From Jackrogersella multiformis (Eukaryota; Ascomycota; Sordariomycetes; Xylariales; Hypoxylaceae), in contig CADCXD010000008.1 of the NCBI GenBank assembly GCA_902806575.1, forward strand, positions 1,178,001 through 1,242,000: a DNA stretch of 64,000 bases. The letters run 5' to 3'. The position numbers and the translations under genes were made by a program. How positions within the stretch are numbered: the first letter of the stretch is position 1; every line of letters begins with the position of its first letter. The notes beneath the pieces are model-generated. The model saw only the letters and a program-made list of their open reading frames with translations, was not told the origin of the DNA and made no database searches. Below, piece by piece: positions 35,454 through 48,127 of the stretch.

Positions 35454-37394
35454 TCATCCGGGAGTGTTGAACACGACGTTGTAGATACTGCTGCGCTTGG
35501 CGGCGCCTATCAAGGTCTCGTCTTCCGCGTCGAGGATTGCTTTGTGGCTGCCACCGCCGCCTTCGTCGTCTTCCCGCCTGGGGTCGAGGTCGTGGTCGTG
35601 GTCGTGGTCGGGCATTACCACGGAGTCGATGTCCATCTCCGAGTCGATCAGCATGTCCAGGTCGCGGTCTACGGCGTCTTGGTCGTGGTCCGCGTGATGA
35701 TGGTGGTGGTGGCTGGTCTCGCCGTCGACGCTGTCGGCGTCGTGGAGGAGCGCTTGGAAGGAGTCCGGGTCGTGGTGGTGGGGCTGGGTTGGGAAGGACA
35801 CGGAGGCGTGAAGGGTGTCGTGGGGACTGTATGGCTCGTGGCCTGTGAGAGATGTGTGCGAGGGGTGCGGGCTGGGATGTGAGATTGTGTCACTTGGGTG
35901 GAAGGAGCCGAATGCATGGGGATGGTGGTGGTGGTGATGTGTGGATTGTGATATAATCTGCGGGTCTATGGGGTGGTACATGTCGACAGCTTCGTGCAGC
36001 GAGGCAAGAGTGGCCGCGGAATCATGGTGGAGCTGGCTTTGTAATAGGGGGTGATGGGATGGCAAACCAGTATCTGTCGGCGAATGCATGGGAGGGTTCA
36101 GCAAGGACGTGATGTCACTAGGGTGGGTATACGGGTTTGCAGAGCCGACTAAAGGTGGTAGATCATTGTTGATAGGTGTCTGCAGTTCGAAGACCCTGCT
36201 AGCCTCGTCGAGGCCCCCGGGTCCAGGTGCTTCGACGGGAGAGATTATTGACGGCATGGGATTAAGACTGACAGCAGCAGCGCAGTTGGGGTTCACATTG
36301 AGCCGTCGGAAACTAGTAGTGGGATTCTGAAGAGCAGGCGTCTTGCCCGCCTCCTTGCATTGGTCACACGTCCTAATTACATCCGAAACCGTCTCCTTAA
36401 TGCGGCTCCAGTGGTACTTCTCGGCGATGGTAGCCGTGGTCTTGTTGATGCCGGCATGGCCGCCGACCTCGTGGAGGCGTCGCGAGATGTCCATCTGGCG
36501 GACCGGGTCGCTGATGACCTCCTTGTCCTTCAGCATCAGCACGTCGTTGTCGAGTAGCTTATAGTGCGTCGCGGCGCTCCGGAGCCTGCTTTTCTCGGCG
36601 CGGTCAGATCCATTCGGGTAGCGCCCGTACTTGAGGTAAAACTTGATCTTGTCGAAACGCTCTTCACTCACGAGAAGGGGTTCGCCGCTGCCCTCGCCGG
36701 CGCCGGGCCCTAGGTCCCGCCCGTATATGATGGCGTCGATCAGCCGGTCGGGGTACGACTTGAGGCTGCCGCAGCCCTTCACGCGCCCGATGCGCTTGAA
36801 CCCGAGGGCGTCCCAGATCTTGCACGAGGCCACGTTCGTCTCGTACACGAGGTTGAAGACCGAGTACGAGTATCCGAGCTTCGGCGCCCAGTCCAGATAG
36901 CTCTCTCCCATGAGCCGGCCGACGCCGCGGTTGCGGGTGGCTTCGGTGACGAGAAATCCGCCGTTGCAGACGTGGCTGCTGCGGCCGGGGTAGTTGGGCT
37001 TCACGTAAAAGCTGCCGAGGCACTCCCTCGACCAGTCCTTACCTTCGACAACATCGGCGGCGCTCTCGATCTGGCCCAGCAGCATGATGCCGGCGAAGTT
37101 CTGGAACCAGTAGGCGGAGAACTTTTCGAGGGGCATAGGGTCGGTCATGGGATAGGTGTCGCCGCCCTCGATCTCTTTGGCGAACTGGTCCGAGAGGTAG
37201 GCTAGTAGCGAAGCGGGCACCTGGTCACGAGAAGCAAAGGGCACGACGGTCGCGATGGTCTGGCGGTCTCGCAAGGTCACCTGACGGGGCAGGACATTCG
37301 GCGGCAGCTCCGGGTTGCTGGGGTCCGGAAAAGGGGCCAGGCCGGTGACACGGTAGATGGTCGGGCTGGACGGGTCATCCATAATCGCCGGCAT
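35454..37394 (-). CDS. SPT10: Spt10-like GNAT acetyltransferase with HHCC zinc finger
   Basis: Single exon, 646 aa. A GNAT fold spans about residues 40-225. Its acetyl-CoA loop is RNRGVG (154-159), preceded by NGGFLVTEAT and followed by NVASCKIWDALGFKRIGR. Residues about 245-350 hold an integrase-type zinc finger with H308, H313, C343 and C346 (LHEVGGHAGINK...CDQC). This pairing of a GNAT domain with an HHCC finger is the hallmark of yeast Spt10, which binds histone-gene promoters and activates them. The C-terminal 250 residues are disordered and unusually rich in His runs (HHHHHHP, SHHHHHHADHD) and acidic blocks. The role in histone-gene control is inferred from the yeast protein. A second in-frame ATG (37382) is also possible as the start. 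Confidence 0.85.
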   Translation of the reverse strand: MPAIMDDPSSPTIYRVTGLAPFPDPSNPELPPNVLPRQVTLRDRQTIATVVPFASRDQVPASLLAYLSDQFAKEIEGGDTYPMTDPMPLEKFSAYWFQNFAGIMLLGQIESAADVVEGKDWSRECLGSFYVKPNYPGRSSHVCNGGFLVTEATRNRGVGRLMGESYLDWAPKLGYSYSVFNLVYETNVASCKIWDALGFKRIGRVKGCGSLKSYPDRLIDAIIYGRDLGPGAGEGSGEPLLVSEERFDKIKFYLKYGRYPNGSDRAEKSRLRSAATHYKLLDNDVLMLKDKEVISDPVRQMDISRRLHEVGGHAGINKTTATIAEKYHWSRIKETVSDVIRTCDQCKEAGKTPALQNPTTSFRRLNVNPNCAAAVSLNPMPSIISPVEAPGPGGLDEASRVFELQTPINNDLPPLVGSANPYTHPSDITSLLNPPMHSPTDTGLPSHHPLLQSQLHHDSAATLASLHEAVDMYHPIDPQIISQSTHHHHHHPHAFGSFHPSDTISHPSPHPSHTSLTGHEPYSPHDTLHASVSFPTQPHHHDPDSFQALLHDADSVDGETSHHHHHHADHDQDAVDRDLDMLIDSEMDIDSVVMPDHDHDHDLDPRREDDEGGGGSHKAILDAEDETLIGAAKRSSIYNVVFNTPG

Positions 37395-38602
37395 CTTGCG
37401 CGGGAGTCCGCGACCAGGTTGCAGATATTGAGAGAGAGGAGAGACCTAACCTAGACATGTTGCTCATCAACAATACGCACTTATTAAACGCATTATAGTA
37501 AGACATCCTAATCCTCTTATGCTTTACTTCCTCTCCCCCTCCCCTTTTTTTTTTTTTTTTTTTTTTGCAACGCTAAAACACCACCGATTGAGATAGGTAC
37601 CTAAACATATTTATATTCTTTTTCTTTTTTGGCTTCTTCTCGAATCAAGACGACTCAAGGCCAAGCTCGTACTAGTAGGTAATAATAATTCTTACCAAAA
37701 TTTAGATAAATAATTGGTTGGCCTGGAGAGTGCCTAGGTAAAGGCTTGCTTGATGCTGTGTTACCGTCACCGCGAATTTACCCCTCCTCGATTTGGAGGG
37801 TAGCTAAAGGGGGCGATGATGCGATGATGCGATGATGAACTGTGCATCGGGAGGGGAAATTCGTAGATGTGAATATTTTGGAACGAGACAATGGGGATAA
37901 TGTACCTAGAAAAGCTACAAAGTACTTAAGATAATGCGGTAAAATATCGGAGAAGATCTTTTCCCTTTTCTTATCTTAATTAATAGTACCTGGATACTTA
38001 CGCACTTCCCAACGGCCTGGACGGGATAAATAATCATCTCCTGTTCAACAAATTCAATAAAACGGTATATCTCTGCAACCGAGGACTTTCGGATCGATGC
38101 AATTTTGAATCGACCCCTTCAAGTTCAGCAATCAATAATCAGTATATAACTAGATGTTTTATAGGCTAAGCTAAATTCTAACCGATCAAAAGACCTTGTT
38201 CACCGGGGATGAGGTTCATTCCATGCACCGCTAGGGTATATGCCGTGTAACTTCGGTCGAGCCGAGCTCAGGGGTTAGGGGAAATGCACGAAGTATGGAT
38301 CGAAGGAATGCGATAACGTAACAAGATTGCCGATATTCCTCTAAATATCCTCTCAGCTTCGGTTCGATATGTAATCCGATAACCCAATAGGCTAGCAGGT
38401 CGTTCCTACGCGGCAGATCCGTAAGCTTCGCTGGACGAGGTAACCATAGAAATTGTCTTCTCAAGTCAACTAATACACATATCTCAGGTATGATCGAGAC
38501 CAGCCGAGATCATTTATCATTATCATAACTCATCATTCCCGTATCATTAGATCATGTAGACATATAAAGCGTATACACGACCCAGTCAACCCATATACCT
38601 CA
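37395..38602. other. Intergenic, with 22-nt poly-T tract
   Basis: Promoter side of the SPT10-like gene. A pyrimidine-rich stretch ends in an uninterrupted T22 run at 37545-37566. ATGATGCG is repeated near 37.82 kb. No gene seen; the short minus frame at 38231-38464 is not supported. Confidence 0.5.
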
Positions 38603-40693
38603 TCATGACCACATAATCCTTTCCAGATGAACCGTCATCCCCCCCTTTGGCCGCCACGTCACCGCCGGGTTCTGAACCGGCACCGGCTGGTCACCCAGCG
38701 CGACGAGGTTCGGGCTGCGGGAGAAGCGGAAGTTCCGGAGCAGCTCGATCATCATGACCTTGAACGCGAGCAGCGAGTAGCTCTTGCCGATGCAGATGCG
38801 CGGCCCGTTCGCGAACGTCTGCGTGCCGTACGGCGTCGCCGCGTCTCCCGACAGCGAGTCCCACCGCTCGGGCTTGAACTCCATCGCGTCGGGGCCCCAT
38901 ATCTGGGGCGATAGATTCGTCACCGGAGGACTGAGCACGAGCTGTGTGCCCTTGGGCAAGAACTGGTCGCAGATAACCACGTCTTTCGCAGCTTCTCTCC
39001 ATGTCGCGGGCGCTAGGATAGATCGTTTTAGCAAAGATGGGAATGCGGATGGCTAGCTGGTTATTAAAAAGAAAAGCGGTGCTTACCAGGGCTGTATAGC
39101 CTTACTACTTCTTGCAGGAAGTTCTTCATGTAATGGAGCCGTTCGATTTCAGTGTACGTGGGCATTCCGAACGTTCCTAGGTTCTGTATTACTTCATCCC
39201 TTAATTTATCTTGGATATCTGGCCTTGTTGCCAACACGTACGAAGCCCATGTTAGGACACCGGATGTTGTTTCGTGACCTAAAGTAGAGTTAGAGTTGAG
39301 CCGAGTAAGAGGAGAAGACGGTATAAGGATTCAATCGTTCATATATGCTGTGCCACATAGGAAAGGGGCTAAGTAGCAGTGGGGATTTGACGCGCATACC
39401 AGCAGAGAGGAAGTTTTGCAACTAAAGAACCATGTTAGTATTACCTCACTGGCATTTATAATAATGAATTTAAAACTTACATGACCGCGAATATCCGCAA
39501 TGGTAAGCTCTTCAGCCTGTGCTTCTCGTTCCTCGATCATGTATGTCAATAAGTCTCGCGACACCGTCCCGCCAACCTTCTCTCGATCAGTTGACGTAAT
39601 ATCGCGAATACGTTCCTCTATGCACTGGTTAAGCATGCTGTGAACACCGCGCATCGCCCTCATGAACCCCCAATTGGCCTCCAGGGGGATAAACCTGCGT
39701 ATCGGTATATGGACGTGGATGAAGCTGATTAGAGCACTCAGGGGCGGCTGCGCAAGCATGCGGAAGTAACACTGCAAGAAATCTAATTTTAATTCCTCCG
39801 ATCGAAGGTTTTCTAGTTCAATACCCAAAGCCGCAACCCCAATAGCATCCAGAGTGGCTTTGGTAAAGATCTTTTGAACTATTCGAAGATGATTTATGAG
39901 TACGGGTAATCTCTTAATAATTTTAGGATATATACGAACCTTCGAGGTTTCCCGCGGGGTTCTCTATCATCTTGCGCTGTATGAAAGTTGTCATCTCTTC
40001 GGCCTTCTGCTGGAAGACTGGGATGAGCTTTTTCATGTTGGGAACAGAGAAGACATCTTAGAATACTAGGGTTAGCGAAGAGCTTCGCAGATCATATTTT
40101 AAAAATAGGTTGGGGCGTTTCCATACTTAGAATCATTTTCCGTTGTCTCTTGTGCTCATTGTTCTCGGCAAATAGGAGGCCTGTGCCTACGATCTCACCA
40201 AGCAGCCTTTCCAGGAACTTTGGCTTGACAAAGTCGTAACACTTAGTCTGCAGTATTTGCTTATGAGCCTCGACGGTATTGATCAAAAGGATTTCCTTGT
40301 TGGCGAGGATAGGATAACGGATGAATGGCGAATCGGGCCATATTGAAGACCAGCGCATGTACTGATCAATCGGAGTCGAGGCTTTGTACATATGTAGAAG
40401 TTGGCCGATAAAGAAATGGTTATCCTGAGATATTATTAGCTACTGTCGTTATACATGTCAACTTGGGTGATTTATAACACCTTAGGGCCAGGAATACTTC
40501 TCAGGGGAGAGAAGAACGCCGGGTATATGAAAACACGGTAAATCTTGAATAGTCCCCATTGCAAACTGAAGAGCGTTGCGAATAGGAGGCTGTTGCTCGC
40601 TGGCAGATGTGAGAATATCTCATGAGTTGTAGTTAAGGCGGAAACAATAAGAGTCTCGGCTAAGGCAAGACCAAAGCAGATTTGAAAATCCAT
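38603..40693 (-). CDS. Cytochrome P450 monooxygenase, membrane-anchored
   Basis: Seven exons (40693-40481, 40424-40127, 40056-39940, 39878-39481, 39421-39400, 39278-39087, 39012-38603) sum to 549 aa in phase; exon five is only 22 nt. An N-terminal membrane anchor precedes the proline hinge LRSIPGPK. The I-helix oxygen motif is A349-G-H-E-T-T-S355, split by the exon 5/6 junction. The K-helix ExxR is E406-V-V-R409, and PERW follows at about 461-464. The haem loop is FANGPRICIG with the thiolate Cys at about C487. All P450 hallmarks are intact, so it is probably active at the ER. The CYP family and substrate cannot be told. There are no biosynthetic neighbours: an SPT10-like gene on one side and a gene-poor gap on the other. 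Confidence 0.92.
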
Positions 40694-43600
40694 GATGGCG
40701 ATTAATTGGGAAGCTTTGTGAGATCGAGTTTGGATAAAATTCTCCAGTTGTTGTTAAAACATCTGTGGGGGATATCAAGGATAAACGTATATACATAGGA
40801 ATATTTCGCTCAAACAGCCCTCATATCTCTATATCTCTAGTGTACATAGATCGACCAGACACTGGAGAGGACCTGGTTCTGCGGGAACGTCACGCTACTA
40901 AGCTCCAACGACACGGTTCGGAGACAGAAGGAAGACGGTTTCATTGGATCGCTGAGATGCGAAACATTCCCTGATAGTACTCCGAAACATGGACCCGGAG
41001 TTAAAAGAAAAAGACAGGGAAAAATTAGAAGAATAAACGCCCATATGCAACGGGGGAATACCAAGAGTCGCAAATAAGCATCACCGAGACCATGCATGAT
41101 CCATAATACTACTTCATAAACATGTATTCACATGCGGGATTCATCCATCTTCAGCTAATAACTTCAGGTTCCAGGGATTTACATATGTACACTACATAAC
41201 TACCACGCCGGGATGTAATAACGGTGAACTAGCTAGCTAGATCGGGCAGTTAAACATGGTTAATAGACTATAGATATAGTAGAAATCCCGGTTATCCATT
41301 ATTATTGTGAAAGTAAATCAGAGAAGACATTTGTCAGCCAAGCCGCTATAGGTGGTAGGTATTGTTTACTATCTATTTTAGGTAGGTAGGCAGGTATATA
41401 GTGTAGTGTAGAGGCTACTACGATTCGACTTCATATTAACCTAGTAACGCTAGAGCTTCCAGACCACAAGAAAGATCTGGAAATGCGAGAAATTATCCTC
41501 TCTAATGAGTCCACGTTACCAAGTCGGCGGGTTTTGTAAATCCACAGTGGCCCCTATGGCCCAAGTGCCTCTCTTCCCGATTCTTGATATTCAAACACCC
41601 AGTCACCGTAGACGAGGTAAACAATAGTGTATGTATTATACTATATACACTACACTAGGTTAGTAGCAGAACCGACGACAATCAACAAGGTTACATCGAA
41701 TACCCGATATGGGATGATCAACCCCGCAGCCACATGTCGTTTGGATTATTCTTTGGCTCTCTTATGGATGATACACGTCCGGCGGATACTGAGCCGGTGG
41801 GCCGTGTCCTATCACGTACGCACCCTGTCAAATGAATTGCTATTTCGAATGCAGCCATTACTAGCTTTATCCAGACCCTGGGTTCGAGTGTGACACGTGT
41901 AGACCAAGTAAACCCCCTGCTGTCCCCTTACGATGAACCCAGGTAATTGGTCCACTCGAACTGCCACCCACACCTCGGCTCCGATGACGATCATGTCGAA
42001 CAGTGCTTAACCAGTGTGCCGGGTCGTGAACTCCTCACTGATACTTCCGAGGTTCCCGAGACGTCCCACCACCTATCGGAATAATGTCATATACATAAGT
42101 TCGATCGTTCTGCGATGTCAAAACCACATATTTGGTCCCCGTTGTCATTGGATAGGGTTGGGGAGGCTTTTTGGTGGTATATTTATACCACGAGGTCTTC
42201 GCATTTTTCTTCACCGCCGTTAAGATGGATTCTCCGTAGTTGAACACGTTTTCGAGCCCAGAAATACCTAACGGCGCCTATTTAGAGGATTCATCAGTTC
42301 GATGCCCAAGTGTCCAAAGATGTCGGCCTTAGTAGGTATCGACCAATTTTAATATATTTGATTTGGTAGTACCTACTTAGGTAGGTTAGGCAGTTCAACG
42401 TTGCGTCGCGGGCCGTTGAGTACAACACTAATTAATAACCACGGCATGAAGCAAGGACCCCCCAACACTAGATTAATATAGTGACAAATTTATGCGTGGT
42501 TATGATTCGATTGGGTGCCGGCATGACGTTTATTGTAACATCATAAATGAGGAGAATATTTGGACGCATTATTCATAATATTTCATTGGTGATCCACTCG
42601 GCTACCCTTATGGTTCTTCCTCTGCTGCATACACTATATTGTCATCGTTCAGGCGGTAGCGAGTTGCCCGAAAAATTCGTATGCTTATACTTACCGAGAT
42701 GACTCGTGCATCATGCTTATGGATTGTTTAAAAAGGAAGGTTAAATGGATTTTAAACCGCAAACCGGACACTTAACAGATAAGACGAACTAGCGTTCACG
42801 ATCCCTGGCTTCATATTAACATTTCCATTGGCTCATACACTGGAAGAAAGACTTGAAGAGGCTAAACCTCCGTTCCTATCGCACACCCGGAATCGAAGAA
42901 CTCCTCGCACTCGTTACCAGCACCCGTCTTCGGTAATATGGGGTTATGGATGGTGGAGTGAGGAGGACATGGAGTAAGGGGACTGGGGAAGACTCGCCTT
43001 TACGAAACAAACCTCGACTTCCATCGTCATCAATGGAAGGTCTTTGAGAATGTACACTAGCTGAATAAACCCCGGGAGGATGATTTCTGCTCTTGTCATC
43101 ATGCTGACTATCCACCCTATTAGGATCTAAAAGCTCTAGTGTTCCCCTCTTGTGATTACGTGGCTGACTGGGTCATAATCTAAGAGCGAGCTGAAAAAAA
43201 GAAAAAAGGAAACAGAGAAAAGGAAATGGTAAAAAGGAGTTCCAACACAGTGGTAAGAACAGACCCATTCTGCCACGTGCAGCTAATCTAGCTAAAATAA
43301 TATTGATCTCGCTACCGAATTTGGCATACCGATGTGTTGAAACATAGGATAAGCGTACATACTTCAACATGTCTTAAATGTCACTCACCGCTTTATCTCC
43401 CGAGTCTACGGTTTAAGTTATGGGAATGCTGAGCCTCAAGCAGGGACCATAGAAAGAGGAGCTTGGGACAAGCGAAGGCATGTAAGTAGGTAAGTAGAGA
43501 TAAATAAAGTAACGAGAGAAAGATTGATCTCTGAAGAACCCCCCAATGACTCAAATCTACCTAACTTATAACATATGATCCGCGAAGATCATCGATGATA

Positions 43601-45194
43601 TTGCCCTTTTAATTTCCAACGTAATGTCAGTAGGCTTTTTCTATTCATGACTCTTCTCGTTATCCAAAGGTAAACGTGAGTACCTAAAGAAGATATAAGA
43701 TCAGCTGAGTTATCTCAAGCTAGGTACTTTACGTAGGTTAAATCAAGTGCGGAAATTCTTTAATCTCTATTAAATTAACCTAGCATGTTTAACTTGAATT
43801 CGTGAGGCATGTTTCTCCTTTAAGACCCGAAAACCCTCGTCAGATTTGTTATTTTCCCGAGTCTTCGCCTTGATATCGTTACAGGTTCTTAAACATGCAT
43901 ATAAATGCTATAAGCCTTGTAGTTCAATGATTATATAGCTTCCGAGAAATCACGAATTATGATGAGAATAGAGGCATGTTCGAAAATCTATTTAAGTATC
44001 AAACCTAATCACTTTAGATTACCTAAGGTATGTTTACTTACTTAAGCAGATAGGGAGTTAGGTCGGTATGTAGTCAATAAATATAAAGCTATGACGAGAA
44101 AAGGAAATCTTAAATGAATCGACGAGGTAAATCGAACATGCTTTTTATGACAATGGTTCCTGGCGTGGCTGAATAGCTCCATATGGTAGGTATATATGTA
44201 TACCCGGTCTACCCCCTTGACTAAAGGACGATACACAGCTTCAAGTGGACCAATGACAACTGTAAGGAATATTTGGCTCGGTTAGTGCTTACAATGCTTA
44301 AGTTAAACCATAAGCCGACTACCTAGGTAGTTGTTCGGGAATCATTAAATCTTCATCACAGATAGAACCACGTGTAAGCACTACATAGGTATGTAACCGC
44401 CTGATGATATATTCTGCGCCTGAAACGCAAGCATACTGTCTCGTTCGGCTGTGAGTTATGAAGTATTCCGGTGTGTTATTGTCCCTATTGTAATAAACCC
44501 TTGATGCTAACTGGGTGATCTAGCATTGTAAAACGATAGTTCTATAGCCTTCCAAAACATCCATCATCCAGGGAGAAAACGTGCTGTCTTATGCTAGCTG
44601 AGAACCTTAGGTAACCAGCGTTACTCGTGTTAGACAAACTAGGCTAAGCGAGGGGAGAAACATATTGACCATTGTGTAAGATTAATATAACTTACATGAA
44701 ATATATATATAGGCTTGAGAGATGAGAGACTATCTGATACAAGTTATGAGATAAGGATAGACATATGCTCAAAGTAGTTGAGAGGACTAACTGACCCAGA
44801 ATGATTTGTTACGAAGAGCTACTCAAATATCTGCTTTTACTCCTAGGTACCTAGGTACCACTATTCAGCCCTAATTGTTAATACTTGAGAGCAAGTCTTC
44901 GAGTCGAAATAAAGACCTGGGCCGCTTTATTACCCAGGTAGCCGAGGGAGAGAGAAAAGGGGCCCTTCCCAGGTTAGCATCTACCTACCCTTTTACAATG
45001 AATAGTAGTCAAATCACCACAACTTTGAGCAGTGGTTTCAATATTAAACGGTTTAATTTTTTTCATCTTCATGTCATCTATACCTCGCCTGTTATACCTG
45101 ACATGTAACAACCACGCGTAGCCTTTTAGGTATCATAGGTACATCACCGCCGTCAGCCCTCGATGCAACGTAGCCCCTGATCATCTACTTATGT
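40694..45194. other. 4.5-kb gene-poor region
   Basis: No supportable gene. It is AT-rich with several CCTAGGT motifs, including an exact palindrome at 44848. The minus frame at 42876-43115 has a moderately protein-like sequence (MDSQHDDKSRNHPPGVYSAS) but no conserved motif or splice partners. It may be a remnant. Confidence 0.5.
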
Positions 45195-47133
45195 TCACCG
45201 TCGCGGCATGCCCCGTCCCCGTCCCCTCAGCGCTCTCTGCGCGGCTCCCGGCGGAAGCTGCTGACCCGGGGCCTGCGGCTGCGCGCTCTCTTCGTTGCGG
45301 ATCGTCTCGTCGACGCCCAGGATCAAGCAGCTGGCCTCGGTAGCCGCCTGTATGGCGTTGATCTTGACCAGAGCCGGCTCCCAGACGAACCGTTCCATCA
45401 TGTCGGCGACGCCCTCGTTGGCGAAGTCGACACCAGCCCAGACGCGGCCCCTGCGGTGCTCGACGCGTAGTCTGTTTAGGATGTCGGTGGCGTCGAAACC
45501 AGCATTATCGCACAGCTGGCGGGGGATGACCTCGAGGGCCTTGGCAAAGGACTTGATGATGCCCTGCTGTTTGTGCGGGATGTCCTTGTCGGCGAAGCGG
45601 TGCAGGTATGCCGACACCTCCATCTCGCACGCACCACCACCGCCCACGATCATGTGGTTCTTGATGGCGCGCTTGACGATCATGATGGCGTCATGAAGAG
45701 ACCGCTCGACCTCAGCGATGAACTGCTCGGCGCCGCCGCGGAGGGCAAGCGTGCACGTCTTGGCCTCCGGGCAGTCTTCGAAAAAGTTGTAACGCTCGCC
45801 ACCGATCTGGCGCTCGTCGAAAGAGCCGCAGGTGCCGAGATGGTGCGGTTGGATATCGGAGCATGTTGACTGTATAGTGGCACCAGTAGCTTGGACTACA
45901 CGTTCCATATCCTCAGACGCGACACGGCCAGCGCAGAATATGTCGCGATCAGCGAAATACTGGGTTGCCAGGTCGCCAATTGGTAGCTTGGAGAGTACTA
46001 CCTTGGCACCCGTCTGGTAAGCGGCCTCGAGCTTCTTGTAGATGATCTGCCACTCGGCGTCCACGATTGCCTGGTACTCAGAAACCTGCTCGACTCGAAC
46101 TTCGGCGTTGTCCTTCTCGGCCTTTAACTCTAGCTCGACGTTCAGGCAGACGATCTTAGGCTTCTTGAAAGATTTAGGTTGTTGTTCGAAACCGGCATAT
46201 GAGAATGTCTTCTTGAAGGCCACACCGTTGACGAATAGGGAGTCGGTGAGAGAGCCACCGGGAATCTTCTTGATCCCGATGAGCTTCTCGTTTAAGTCAT
46301 CCTGATCTAACGATAGGACGGCATCCACAACCACTGTATGCTGTTAGCGTCAATACACATACCTAGGTATAGATATACACGATATGTTTGACTTCGGGTT
46401 CACGTACTCTTTGTAAAGAAGGGAGTGTCCTTCTTGATCAGCTTGCTCGTCATGGCCGTACCCGCCAACTTGGATAGTGTATCCCGCCTGGTGGACTCTT
46501 CTGTTCTCACAGCGATTTCCTTGATCTTGTTAACTGCCATGGTGGAAGCTTTCCTTAGACCCTTGATGATTATCTGAGAGCTGACGCCTTGCTCGACATG
46601 TTCTCGGACCTCCTTGAGTATCTCGCCGGCCAGAACGACGACCGATGTTGTCCCGTCTCCCACTTCGGCATCTTGAGATCTCGCAATGTCGACGAGGATT
46701 CGGGCGGCAGGGTGTACAATATCGAGTAACTACATGAAAACCTGTTAGACTTATAAAAATGGTCTATGGTCCATGGTACCAGATGGCATTGAAATGCGGT
46801 ACTGACCTTCATCACTGTTGCGCCATCGTTGGTAATGGTCTGCCTGCCATTCTCATCCACCATCAATAAATCACCGCCGTAGGGTCCTAAAGTCGACTTG
46901 ATAGTGGCCTGGACAGCTAGACAGGCATTTATATTTGATATAATCTGGCCCTTTCCTTGAGAAGTATCGGTTCCTATGTTTGAAGTCAGCCAGAGGACGG
47001 CTATGGTCTCTTACCTAGGCACCTAGGCACCGGCACCTTAGGTAGATAGGTAGATATCGAGGGGTAGCTTCATCTTCATGTCCTCACCTTCTTTCAGGAC
47101 GATGATGGTGGGGGTCTGGCCTCCGAAAGACAT
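45195..47133 (-). CDS. CCT7: Cytosolic chaperonin TCP-1/CCT subunit eta
   Basis: Four exons (47133-47088, 46973-46807, 46729-46408, 46333-45195) give 557 aa. The N-terminus SFGGQTPTIIVLKEGTDTSQGKGQIISNINAC is eta-specific. The ATPase motifs are STLGPYGGDLLMV, TITNDGATVMK, GDGTTSVVVLAGEIL and, near the C-terminus, GVDFANEGVADM. The central apical domain includes DRDIFCAGRVASEDMERVVQATGA. CCT7 is one of eight subunits of the double-ring TRiC/CCT chaperonin that folds actin and tubulin in the cytosol. Length and intron-free 3' exon fit the family. A Gly/Arg-rich tail (RGRGRGMPRR) ends the protein. Confidence 0.96.
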
Positions 47134-48127
47134 TTTGACGATTAGGACGCGGCAATAGAAGAGGGAGGTGAAAGTGGGAGGTTATATTGAGAAGTATTTT
47201 ATGAAATAGTCACAGAGATTGCCCGCCTTGAAAGTCGCCAGTATGGTATTTGGACGTTATTGATTTATTGATTTTGTATAAAGTGGGAGAGCTTTTAGAA
47301 CCTTCAAAGCTTCAAAAAATTATTATTGCAGCCTCGCATAGTGGGTCATTTCCGTAAAGCGTAAAGCACGGGCCATGAATTAGGTATCGATATCGATTAC
47401 ATTGCTATGCACTTGGGGAGATAACATTCTACCCCGCATTAGTAATCAATCATTCCCATACTGTTGGATGCACAAGTGAATGCTTCAGCTTTTGCGAAAG
47501 AAAGCACGACATCTGAAGGCTTCCACATAACGTTAACAGTTACATAAATTAAAAGACAAATTTCTAGTTAAACCCTGTCTAAGTTTCTCCTAATAAAGTT
47601 AGATTTGATTCGTCACTGCGCTTGTGGTAGTCACCAGCTGACCAGATATTCTACAGTTCCTTCGCACCTGCTGGCATATATGACAACTTACTGGGGAATC
47701 ACACTGGAAGTACAAAAGGAACCTTAGAAGGCACCCAGCATATAAGGCAACTAGACCTGACCTGATTCCTTGCTTCATTTTTCTCCAACTTACAACTCAC
47801 AACTCACAACTTACAACTGGTATATCATACTCAACCTTAGTTGCCAAGGCCTAGCTACAGGCATTGATACACTAACCTGCTAAACTCTAACCTGGAGACT
47901 ATATTATTAGTCAAACGTCGATCGTGATATTTTTATCGCCAAGGGTCTCAATCGACGGCAATTTCGTCGGGCTTATGCTCAAAGTTCGACGAAATATGAT
48001 GTCACTAACAACTGCAAGTCCTGATCCTTAGATCTGTACTAATGCGAGCTTATGAAGCATCTTCGTAAATCTTCGCTATATATAGCTTCTAAATCCATAA
48101 ATCATAAGTCGTATAATCAAATTATAA
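47134..48127. other. Intergenic
   Basis: About 1 kb between CCT7 (upstream side) and the 3' end of the gentisate dioxygenase gene. ACTTACAACTCACAACTCAC-type short tandem repetition is present at about 47788-47820. No gene or RNA recognised. Confidence 0.5.

Noticed and set aside
35497..35917. Several overlapping frames opposite the SPT10-like C-terminus
   Set aside because: They are Arg, Val or Ser/Thr runs made by the reverse of His and Asp repeat codons.
42876..43115. 79-codon minus frame in the gene-poor gap
   Set aside because: Composition is moderately protein-like, but no family, partner exons or conserved ends could be found.
45295..46305. Plus-strand frames over CCT7
   Set aside because: Antisense shadows of a highly conserved chaperonin gene.
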